Origin: Streptomyces aurantiacus
GTDB lineage: Bacteria; Actinomycetota; Actinomycetes; Streptomycetales; Streptomycetaceae
Length of the DNA stretch: 64,000 bases
Direction: 5' to 3'
NCBI RefSeq assembly: GCF_027107535.1
Contig: NZ_CP114283.1
Coordinates: 8,742,001 to 8,806,000, forward strand
This document shows positions 37,766 to 47,177 of this stretch, one piece after another. The position numbers were made by a program, and so were the translations under genes. Within the stretch, counting starts at the first letter, position 1. The number at the start of each line of letters is the position of its first letter. The notes under the pieces were generated by a model. That model was not told where the DNA came from. It did no database searches and saw only the letters and a program-made list of their open reading frames with translations.

Positions 37766-40700
37766 TCACGACCCCAGGATCGAGGCCAGGAACTCCCCCG
37801 TCCACCCCAGCAACTCCCGTCCGACCAACGGCTTGCCGCCGACCCTCGCCGTCTTCGGGCGGGGGACCAGCACCTGGTGTGCGGCCGGCTTGATCACGGT
37901 TCCCGGATACAGCCGCTTGAGCCGCAGCTCCTGCGACTCCCTCAACTCCACCGGCGCGAAGCGGATGTTGTTCCCCTGGAGGACGATGTCGCCGACACCG
38001 CAGGCGCGCGCGAGCATCCGCAGCCCCGCCACCAGCAGCAGGTTCTCCACCGGCTCGGGCAGCTTGCCGTAGCGGTCGACGAGCTCCTCGCGTACCGCCT
38101 TGACGTCCTCCTCGGAGTTCACGGAGGCGATGGACCGGTAGGCCTGCAGGCGCAGCCGCTCGCCCGGCGCGTAGTCGTGCGGGACGTGCGCGTCGACCGG
38201 GAGCTCGATCTTGACCTCCAGCGGCGGCTCCTCCTCGACCCCGCCCTCCATCTGGGCCCGGTAGTCCGCCACCGCCTCACCCACCATGCGTACGTACAGG
38301 TCGAAGCCGACTCCGGCGATGTGGCCCGACTGTTCGCCGCCCAGCAGGTTTCCGGCTCCGCGGATCTCCAGGTCCTTCATCGCCACGTACATGCCCGCGC
38401 CCATCTCCGTGTGCTGGGCGATGGTCGCGAGCCGCTCGTGGGCCGTCTCCGTCAGCGGCTTCTCCGGCGGGTACAGGAAGTACGCGTAACCCCGTTCCCG
38501 TCCGCGGCCCACCCGGCCGCGCAGCTGGTGCAGCTGGGAGAGGCCGAAGTTGTCGCCGCGCTCGACGATCAGCGTGTTCGCGTTCGAGATGTCGATGCCC
38601 GACTCCACGATGGTCGTGGAGACGAGGACGTCGAACTTCTTCTCCCAGAAGTCGACTACCACCTGTTCCAGGGCCTGTTCGGACATCTGGCCGTGGGCCG
38701 TCGCGATGCGCGCCTCCGGCACGATCTCGCGCAGCCGGGCCGCGGCCCGGTCGATCGACTCGACGCGGTTGTGGATGTAGAAGACCTGACCCTCGCGCAG
38801 CAGCTCCCTGCGGACCGCCGCGCCGATCTGCTTCTCCTCGTACGGGCCGACGAAGGTCAGGACCGGGTGCCGCTCCTCCGGGGGTGTCGTGATCGTCGAC
38901 ATCTCCCTGATCCCGGTCACCGCCATCTCCAGCGTGCGCGGGATCGGGGTCGCGGACATGGTCAGGACGTCCACGTTCGCGCGGAGCTTCTTCAGCTGCT
39001 CCTTGTGCTCGACGCCGAAGCGCTGCTCCTCGTCGACGATGACGAGGCCGAGGTCCTTGAACTTGGTCTCCGAGGAGAACAGGCGGTGGGTGCCGATGAC
39101 CACGTCCACCGAGCCCTCCCGCAGGCCCTCCAGGGTCGCCTTCGCCTCGGTGTCGGACTGGAAGCGCGACAGGGCCCGTACGTTGACCGGGAACTGCGAG
39201 TAGCGCTCGCCGAACGTCCCGAAGTGCTGCTGCACCAGCAGGGTGGTGGGCACGAGGACGGCGACCTGCTTGCCGTCCTGCACCGCCTTGAAGGCGGCGC
39301 GGACCGCGATCTCCGTCTTGCCGTAACCGACGTCGCCGCAGATCAGCCGGTCCATCGGAACCGTCTTCTCCATGTCCTCCTTGACCTCGGCGATGGTCGT
39401 GAGCTGGTCGGGCGTCTCCGTGTAGGGGAACGCGTCCTCCAGCTCGCGCTGCCAGGGCGTGTCGCCGCCGAAGGCGTGCCCGGGCGCCGCCATCCGGGCG
39501 GAGTACAGCTTGATCAGGTCCGCCGCGATCTCCTTGACGGCCTTCTTCGCGCGCGCCTTGGTCTTCGTCCAGTCGGCGCCGCCGAGGCGGTGGAGCGTCG
39601 GGGCCTCGCCGCCCACGTACTTCGTGATCTGTTCCAGCTGGTCGGTCGGGATGTAGAGGCGGTCGCCGGGCTGGCCGCGCTTGGCCGGCGCGTACTCGAC
39701 GACGAGGTACTCGCGGGTCGCGCCCTGCACGGTCCGCTGGACCATCTCGATGTAGCGGCCGACGCCGTGCTGCTCGTGGACGATGTAGTCGCCCATTTCC
39801 AGGGTCAGCGGGTCGACGGTCTTGCGGCGGCGGGCCGGCATCCGCGCGCCGTCCTTGCCGGCGGCCTTCTGTCCGGTGAGGTCGGTCTCGGTCAGCACGG
39901 CGAGTCCGAGCGCCGGGTCGACGAACCCGTAGTCGATCGAGCCGCAGGCCACCTGGACGACCGAGGGGGTCAGCGCGCCGAGGTCCGACTCCAGCCGGGC
40001 CGCGATGCCCTCGCCGCCGAGCACCTCGACGGTACGGGCCGCGGGGCCGTGCGCCTCGGTGACGAAGACCGTGCGCCAGCCCTCCGCGAGCCAGCCCTTG
40101 GTGTCGGCGAGCGCCTTCGCGGTGTCCCCGCGGTAGGTCTCGGGCGCGTGCATCCCGAGCTTCAGCGTGTCCCCCGCCGCGTCACCGGCGAACGTCTCCG
40201 CGAGCGCCTCGTCGGCGGCGAACGGCGACACCGACCACCACATCATGTCCAGCTCGCGGGCCCGCTCCCGGACGTCCGCGATGGACCACAGCGACGCCGC
40301 GTCGACGTCGATGGGGGCCTCGCCGCCGCCCGCCGTCGCCGCCCAGGACGCCTGGAGGAACTCCTGCGAGGTCGCCACCAGGTCCGCGGCGCGTGTGCGC
40401 ACCCGCTCCGGGTCGCACACGAGGGCCATGGACCCCTTGGGCAGTACGTCGATCAGCAGTTCCATGTCGTCGACGAGGACCGGCGCGAGGGACTCCATGC
40501 CCTCGACCGCGATGCCCTCGGCGATCTTGCCGAGCAGTTCGCCCAGCTCCGGGTGTTCCTCGGCGAGCCGGGCGGCCCGCTCCCGTACGTCGTCCGTGAG
40601 CAGCAGCTCGCGGCAGGGCGGCGCCCACAGCCCGTGCTCGGCGACCTCCAGGGACCGCTGGTCGGCGACCTTGAAGTAGCGGATCTCCTCGACGTCGTCG

Positions 40701-41320
40701 CCCCAGAACTCCACGCGCAGCGGGTGCTCCTCGGTGGGCGGGAAGACGTCCAGGATCCCGCCCCGTACGGCGAACTCGCCGCGCTTCTCGACCAGCTCCA
40801 CCCGGGCGTACGCGGCTGCCGCCAGGGCCGTCACGATGTCGCCGAGGTCGGCGCTCTGGCCGGTCCGCAGTGCCACCGGTTCCAGCTCTCCCAGGCCCTT
40901 GACCTGCGGCTGGAGGACCGACCGCACGGGGGCGACCACCACGGAGACGGGGCCGGTCTCCGGGTCGTCGGGGCGCGGGTGGGTGAGCCTGCGCAGGACG
41001 GCGAGCCTGCGGCCCACGGTGTCGCTGCGCGGGGACAACCGCTCGTGCGGCAGCGTCTCCCAGGACGGGTACTCCACGATCGTGTCGGCCGGCAGCAGCG
41101 ACCGCAGAGCGGCCGCCAGGTCCTCGGCCTCGCGGCCGGTGGCCGTCACCGCGAGCACCGTGCGGCCCGCCTCCCGGGCCAGTGCCGCGACCGCGAACGG
41201 CCTGGCGGCGGGCGGTCCGACCAGGTCGACGTGCATGCGGTTGCCGTCGCCGGCGGCCTTCACCGCTTCGGTGAGTGCGGCGTCCTTGACGACGGCGTCG
41301 AGCAGACCGTGCAGGCTCAT
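37766..41320 (-). CDS. mfd: Transcription-repair coupling factor
   Basis: ATP-dependent DNA translocase (1184 aa) that removes stalled RNA polymerase and recruits UvrA. The UvrB-homology region (about 1-330) comes first. The CarD-like RNA-polymerase interaction domain follows (LEMGDYIVHEQHGVGRYIEM, about 510-570), then helicase motifs: GDVGYGKTEIAVRAAF (Walker A), VDEEQRFGVEHKE (DEEQ), TMSATPIPRTL, VESGIDISNANTLI and HQLRGRVGRGRERGYAYFL. The TRG region and the C-terminal UvrA-binding-inhibitory domain follow. ATG 41320 gives the standard MSLHGLLD N-terminus. Length is normal. Confidence 0.96.
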   Translation of the reverse strand: MSLHGLLDAVVKDAALTEAVKAAGDGNRMHVDLVGPPAARPFAVAALAREAGRTVLAVTATGREAEDLAAALRSLLPADTIVEYPSWETLPHERLSPRSDTVGRRLAVLRRLTHPRPDDPETGPVSVVVAPVRSVLQPQVKGLGELEPVALRTGQSADLGDIVTALAAAAYARVELVEKRGEFAVRGGILDVFPPTEEHPLRVEFWGDDVEEIRYFKVADQRSLEVAEHGLWAPPCRELLLTDDVRERAARLAEEHPELGELLGKIAEGIAVEGMESLAPVLVDDMELLIDVLPKGSMALVCDPERVRTRAADLVATSQEFLQASWAATAGGGEAPIDVDAASLWSIADVRERARELDMMWWSVSPFAADEALAETFAGDAAGDTLKLGMHAPETYRGDTAKALADTKGWLAEGWRTVFVTEAHGPAARTVEVLGGEGIAARLESDLGALTPSVVQVACGSIDYGFVDPALGLAVLTETDLTGQKAAGKDGARMPARRRKTVDPLTLEMGDYIVHEQHGVGRYIEMVQRTVQGATREYLVVEYAPAKRGQPGDRLYIPTDQLEQITKYVGGEAPTLHRLGGADWTKTKARAKKAVKEIAADLIKLYSARMAAPGHAFGGDTPWQRELEDAFPYTETPDQLTTIAEVKEDMEKTVPMDRLICGDVGYGKTEIAVRAAFKAVQDGKQVAVLVPTTLLVQQHFGTFGERYSQFPVNVRALSRFQSDTEAKATLEGLREGSVDVVIGTHRLFSSETKFKDLGLVIVDEEQRFGVEHKEQLKKLRANVDVLTMSATPIPRTLEMAVTGIREMSTITTPPEERHPVLTFVGPYEEKQIGAAVRRELLREGQVFYIHNRVESIDRAAARLREIVPEARIATAHGQMSEQALEQVVVDFWEKKFDVLVSTTIVESGIDISNANTLIVERGDNFGLSQLHQLRGRVGRGRERGYAYFLYPPEKPLTETAHERLATIAQHTEMGAGMYVAMKDLEIRGAGNLLGGEQSGHIAGVGFDLYVRMVGEAVADYRAQMEGGVEEEPPLEVKIELPVDAHVPHDYAPGERLRLQAYRSIASVNSEEDVKAVREELVDRYGKLPEPVENLLLVAGLRMLARACGVGDIVLQGNNIRFAPVELRESQELRLKRLYPGTVIKPAAHQVLVPRPKTARVGGKPLVGRELLGWTGEFLASILGS

Positions 41321-41510
41321 GAAGGGGTTTCCGTCCGAGGATCTGAAGGAGTGGGTGCGGGGTGGGCGAGGCCGGTGGGCAACGCGAGCCGCCCGACACG
41401 TCTGACGGGCCGGGGGTGTCCAGGGTACGACGCCGGGGTCCTCGCCGCCCGCGCCTGTGGACAGCGAGGGTTCCGACGCCCCCGCCGCCCCTGCCCTTCC
41501 CTTCACTACT

Positions 41511-41600
41511 CGGGGGCTCCGCCCCCGAACCCCCGTTGCGCAGTTCCCCGCCGCTCCTGGGTCTTCAGGGGCGCGGGGAACTGCGCGATCAGCCCCCACC
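41511..41600. repeat. Dispersed GC-rich repeat with internal inverted repeat
   Basis: GCGCAGTTCCCCG (41538-41550) and CGGGGAACTGCGC (41574-41586) form a 13-bp inverted repeat, flanked by GGGGGCTCCGCCCCC. This is the fullest copy of the repeat family in the window. It lies in the 396-base gap between mfd and the ABC permease, upstream of mfd, where I see no gene. Confidence 0.7.
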
Positions 41601-41618
41601 GGCCCGCAGCCGACAAAC

Positions 41619-41660
41619 AGCCCGGTGCCGGAGAGTCCGCAGACTCTCCGGCACCGGGCT
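41619..41660. terminator. Intrinsic terminator of the second LolD/FtsX operon
   Basis: A perfect 19-bp inverted repeat, AGCCCGGTGCCGGAGAGTC (41619-41637) and its complement (41642-41660), has a 4-base loop. It lies 57 bases past the stop of the minus-strand permease gene. Confidence 0.85.
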
Positions 41661-41716
41661 CCCCGTCCCCCGTCCCACCACGACCCCCGTCCGTGGTGGA
41701 CGCTCAGCCCGCGCGG

Positions 41717-44286
41717 CTAGTCGGTCGCGATGGCGTTCAGTACGTTCATCCGCCCCGCCCGGAACGCCGGCACCAGTGCGGCGAACAGGCCCACGAAGGC
41801 CGAGCCGATGAAGACCCCGATGATCGTCGGCCAGGGGATGTCGAGGACCTTCAGGCCCTCCAGGGCGAGGAGCTGCTGGGCGGTGGCGCCCCAGCCCATG
41901 CCCAGGCCGAGGCCGAGCAGCGCTCCGAAGAGGGCGATGACGACCGACTCCAGACGGATCATGCGGCGGAGCTGGCGGCGGGAGAGGCCGATGGCGCGCA
42001 TCAGGCCGATCTCGCGGGTCCGCTCGACGACCGAGAGGGCCAGGGTGTTCACGACGCCCAGGACCGCCACGATGATCGCGAGGGCCAGCAGGCCGTAGAC
42101 CATGTTCAGGAGCTGGCCGATCTGGTCCTTGAGCTCCTGCTTGTAGTCGGTCTGGTCGCGGACCTGGTACTGCGGGTACGGATCCAGCGACTTCTTCAGG
42201 GCCGCGTACGCCGTCTTCTCCTGGCCTTCCTCGGCGGTGGCGAACATGATGTCGTTCGGCGGAATCCTGTCGGCCGGGACGTACCGCTTCATCGTGGCGA
42301 TGCTCATGTAGCGCGAGCCCTTGTCGATGGCCACGTCGTCGTCCGTGATCGCCGCGACCTTCAGCTTGGCGGTCTGTCCGCCCTTGAAGGCGACGGTCAT
42401 CGTGTCGCCGACCTTCACCCCGTGCTTCTTGGCGTAGTCGGAGCCGACCGACATCGCGTCCTTGCCGTACGCCGCCGACAGCCGGCCGGCGATCGTCTCG
42501 CGGCGCAGATCGCTCGCGTACGTCGGGTCGGCGGCCGTGACGTCGCTGTCCTCGGTCTTGCCGTCGGGCGAGGTCAGCTCGGCCTCGACCTGCTTGTAGC
42601 TGGTGACGTGCGCCATGCCCGGTGTCGACTCGATGGCCTTCTGGGCCTGGGGCACGATCCGCTGGTTGCCCTGGACGATGAAGTCCGTGCCGACCGACTT
42701 GTCGAGTTCCTCGGTCGCGGAGGCCACCATCGAGGAGCCGACCACGGAGAGGCAGGCGACCAGCGCGAGGCCGATCATGAGGGCCGCTCCGGTGGCCCCG
42801 GTGCGCCGCGGGTTGCGCAGTGCGTTCCGTTCGGCGAGGCGCCCGACGGGACCGAAGCCGCGCAGCAGGACCGCGCTGAGGGCCCGGACCACGCCGCCCG
42901 CGAGCAGCGGGCCGATGATGACGAACCCGATCAGCGTGAGCACCACACCGGCGCCCAGCATCATCGAGCCGTCGCTCGCCTTGTCCGCTCCCGCCGCCGT
43001 GAGGAGGGCGGCGGTGCCGGCGCCGGTGAGGAGGAGGCCGATGATGCCCCGGATCCAGCCGGCCCTGCCGTCGGCCGGTGTCCCGGCGTCGCGCAGCGCG
43101 GCCATCGGGGAGACCTTGCCCGCGCGGCGGGCGGGGAGGTAGGCGGCAAGGACGGTGACGACGATGCCGAGGACCAGGCCGACCACGGGGGTCATGGTCT
43201 TCACGGTCAGGTCGGCCGTGGAGAGGTTCATACCCATGCCCGACATGAGCTTCATCAGGCCGATCGCGATGCCGACGCCCGCGGCGACCCCGAGGACGGA
43301 GCCGACGACGCCGAGGAACAGGGCCTCGACGAGCACGGACCGGTTGACCTGCTTGCGGGACGAGCCGATGGCCCTCATCAGGCCGATCTCGCGGGTGCGC
43401 TGGGCGACCAGCATCGAGAAGGTGTTGATGATCAGGAAGATGCCGACGAGGAAGGCGATCCCGGCGAAGCCGAGCATGGCGTACTTGATGACGTTCATGA
43501 ACTCGCCGATGCCCTCGCGGTTCTCGTCCGAGAGCTCCTTCTGCGTCTGGACCTTGAGCGCCTCGTCGGATCCCGTGAGGACCGTGGAGACGTTCCGCTT
43601 GAGCTGGGTGTCCGTCACACCGGCGGCCGCCGTGACGTTGATCTGTGTGAACCGGCCGGTGGCGCCGAGCAGTTCGCGCTGCGCGGTGGCGGTGTCGTAG
43701 TAGACGACGGCGGCGCCGGGGTTGGTCACCTTGAAGGTGGCGATGCCGACGATCTTCGCCTTGAAGTCACCGGTGACGGCGATGGTGCGCAGCTCGTCAC
43801 CCATCTTGAGGTCGTGCTTGTCCGCGGTGTCGGCGTCGACCATCACCTCGGTGGGCCCGCGCGGGGCGTGCCCGGAGGTGATCTCCATCGAACGCAGGTC
43901 GTTCTTCGTCCAGTTGCCCGCGATCGTCGGGGCTCCGGTGGTGGACCCCATGTTCTTGTTGTCGCTGTTGACGACGGTCACGTTCAGCGAACTGACCGCG
44001 CCCTCGGCGGACTTGACGCCGTCCGCCTTCTGCGTGCGGTCGATGACCGAGGCGGGCAGCGACTCCGGCTTGCCGTTCTGCGGATCGTCGTTGTTCGAGG
44101 CGGCCTTCGGGGTGACCGTGACGTCGGAGGAGGTCGTGGCGAAGAGCTTGTCGAAGGTCGTGTTCATGGTGTCGGTGAAGACGAGCGTGCCGCACACGAA
44201 CGCCACCGACAGCATGACCGCCACGGCCGACAGGGCCATGCGCCCCTTGTGCGCGAAGAAGTTGCGCCGCGAGGTCTTGAAGACGG

Positions 44287-44290
<4 letters not shown>
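41717..44290 (-). CDS. FtsX-like ABC transporter permease (copy 2)
   Basis: Permease of 857 aa with an N-terminal helix (GRMALSAVAVMLSVAFVCGT), an extracellular MacB-type domain and two FtsX modules (about 265-400 and 720-855). Signature segments are TREIGLMRAIGSSRKQVNR and TREIGLMRAIGLSRRQLRR. It has the same architecture and many shared stretches with the permease at 14502-17027, notably at the N-terminus (SVAFVCGTLVFTDTM against GVAFVSGTLVFTDTF). It overlaps its ATPase gene by four bases. Likely a duplicated module with a different extracellular domain and so a different substrate or signal. Confidence 0.9.
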
Positions 44291-45075
<785 letters not shown>

Positions 45076-45115
45076 GGTATGTCTCCTAAGTCGGTCACTG
45101 AAAAGACAGCGACGG

Positions 45116-45200
45116 TGTGCGGTTGCCTGCGTCGTGCGGGAGTGCGGTCGTGCCGTGCGGTTACGTCGTGCGGCCGAGCGGTGCGGTCGTGCGGTGCAGT
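45116..45200. repeat. Degenerate GTGCGG-type tandem repeats
   Basis: The word (C)GTGCGG recurs about seven times in 85 bases (for example GTCGTGCGGGAGTGCGGTCG), upstream of the ABC ATPase gene. It sits inside the 491-base divergent promoter region 45076-45566. That region otherwise shows short palindromes (CCCCTAGGGG near 45394) but no gene. Confidence 0.5.
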
Positions 45201-45566
45201 GATGACCACAAGTCTCGCGGCCGAGGGCTGTCCCCGCGCTGGTGCTCAGCGCAGTCTTCTGCTGGGGAAAACCCCACCCCCGAAGGTGCGGGACACCGCC
45301 CTCAGCGGCATAAAGCCAGGTTAAGGACGGCCCAGGTGCCTTCTCGTCCTCCGGCGGTACGAACCCTCCCCGAGCCGTAGTACGGAGGTCCCCCTAGGGG
45401 CTGTCCACCCCACGGTGGAGGCCCTCTCAGGGGCACCTCCACCCTTGAGTCCAGTCAGCGTCCACCCTCCCCCCACGTGAGGCTCAAGTGGGAGAGTGTC
45501 CACCGGCAGATAGATGCAAGGGGAACGAATCAGGACCCGGGTCCGGGACACAGGGGGAGGCATCCG

Positions 45567-47087
45567 GTGGACGGCGCGACACCCGGCATACGGAAGGCGA
45601 CGGCGGACCGCTCCCGGACCCCTCGTGGACGCCGGGCCGTCGTCGCCTCCCTCATGCTCTGCATGGGACTGGCCGCGCTCGACTCCACGATCGTGTCGAC
45701 GGCCGTCCCGCAGATCGTCGGCGACCTCGGCGGCTTCTCCGTCTTCTCGTGGCTGTTCTCCGGCTATCTGCTCGCCGTGACGGTCACGCTGCCCGTGTAC
45801 GGCAAGCTCTCCGACACCTTCGGCCGCAAGCCGGTGCTGATCGCCGGCTCGATCCTCTTCCTCGTCGGCTCCCTGCTCTGCGCGCTCGCCTGGAACATGG
45901 CCGCGCTGATCGCGTTCCGTATCGTCCAGGGTCTCGGCGGCGGCGCCCTCCAGGGCACGGTCCAAACACTCGCCGCCGACCTCTATCCGCTCGAACAACG
46001 CCCCAGGATCCAGGCCAGGTTGTCCACGGTGTGGGTCGTGTCGGCGGTCGCGGGCCCGGCGCTCGGCGGAGTGATCGCCGCCTACGCCGACTGGCGCTGG
46101 ATCTTCCTCATCAACCTGCCGCTCGGCGCGGTCGCGCTCTGGCTCCTGGTCCGTCACCTCCACGAACCCCGGCGCGAAAGCGACCGCGGGACCGGCGGGC
46201 GCCACCGCGTCGACTGGGCGGGCGCGCTCACGGTCTTCGCCTGCGGCGGCGTACTCCTCATGGCCCTGGTGCAGGGAGGGGTGGCCTGGCCATGGCTTTC
46301 GCTCCCCTCAATCGCCTTGTTCGGTACGGGACTTGCCCTGGTCGCCGCTCTCGTCGTCATCGAACGCCGGGCCGCCGAACCGATCATCCCCGGCTGGGTC
46401 TGGCGGCGCCGCACCATCGCCGCCGTGAACCTGGCACTCGGCGCCCTGGGCCTGCTGATGGTCGCCCCCACGGTCTTCCTCCCGATGTACGCGCAGTCGG
46501 TGCTCGGCCTGGCTCCGACGGCCGCGGGCTTCGTGCTGTCGGTCTGGACGCTGAGCTGGCCGGTGTCCGCCGCGCTCAGCCAGCACGTCTACCGCCGCAT
46601 CGGCTTCCGCAACACCGCGATGCTCGGCATCGGCGCGGCCACGCTCGTCCTGCTCGCCTTCCCCTTCCTCCCCTATCCCGGCGAGGCCTGGCAGCCCACG
46701 GCCTTGATGCTCCTGCTCGGCGCGGCGCTCGGCCTCTTCCAGCTCCCGCTGATCGTCGGCGTCCAGTCGACCGTCGGCTGGTCCGAACGCGGCACGGCCA
46801 CGGCCTCCGTCCTCTTCTGCCGCCAGACCGGCCAGACGCTCGGCGCCGCCCTCTTCGGCGCGGTCGCGAACTCGGTGCTGGCCGCCCGGCTCGGCGGCGC
46901 GGGCGACCTGGACTCGGTGACCCGGGCCCTCGACTCCGGCACCGCCGGCGAACACGTGCGCCGCGCGGTCGCCGACGCCGTGCACTCCGTCTACTTCGGC
47001 GCGGCCTGCGCGGCCGGACTCGCCTTCCTGGTCCTGCTGTTGCTCGCACCACGCCGCTTCCCGGTGCTCAAGAACCCCGAGGACTGA
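45567..47087 (+). CDS. MFS multidrug exporter (DHA2/EmrB-QacA type)
   Basis: Drug/proton antiporter of 506 aa with about 14 transmembrane helices. Motif A is GKLSDTFGRKPVL, motif C-like AGPALGGVIAAYADWRWIF, and the N-terminal motif D1 LDSTIVSTAVPQIVGDLGG is diagnostic of the DHA2 family. GTG 45567 has GGAGG six bases upstream; the frame is open to 45477 but without a site. It is divergent from the second LolD/FtsX system and shares its promoter region. No TetR regulator is adjacent. Substrate unknown. Confidence 0.9.
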   Translation: MDGATPGIRKATADRSRTPRGRRAVVASLMLCMGLAALDSTIVSTAVPQIVGDLGGFSVFSWLFSGYLLAVTVTLPVYGKLSDTFGRKPVLIAGSILFLVGSLLCALAWNMAALIAFRIVQGLGGGALQGTVQTLAADLYPLEQRPRIQARLSTVWVVSAVAGPALGGVIAAYADWRWIFLINLPLGAVALWLLVRHLHEPRRESDRGTGGRHRVDWAGALTVFACGGVLLMALVQGGVAWPWLSLPSIALFGTGLALVAALVVIERRAAEPIIPGWVWRRRTIAAVNLALGALGLLMVAPTVFLPMYAQSVLGLAPTAAGFVLSVWTLSWPVSAALSQHVYRRIGFRNTAMLGIGAATLVLLAFPFLPYPGEAWQPTALMLLLGAALGLFQLPLIVGVQSTVGWSERGTATASVLFCRQTGQTLGAALFGAVANSVLAARLGGAGDLDSVTRALDSGTAGEHVRRAVADAVHSVYFGAACAAGLAFLVLLLLAPRRFPVLKNPED

Positions 47088-47177
47088 CCCCGAAGGGACA
47101 TCCCGGACACCATGTCAGGGGTGCAGCCCTCCTCGCGGCGGACGCCCGGCACCGCCCCGCCCGGGTGTCCTGGACCC

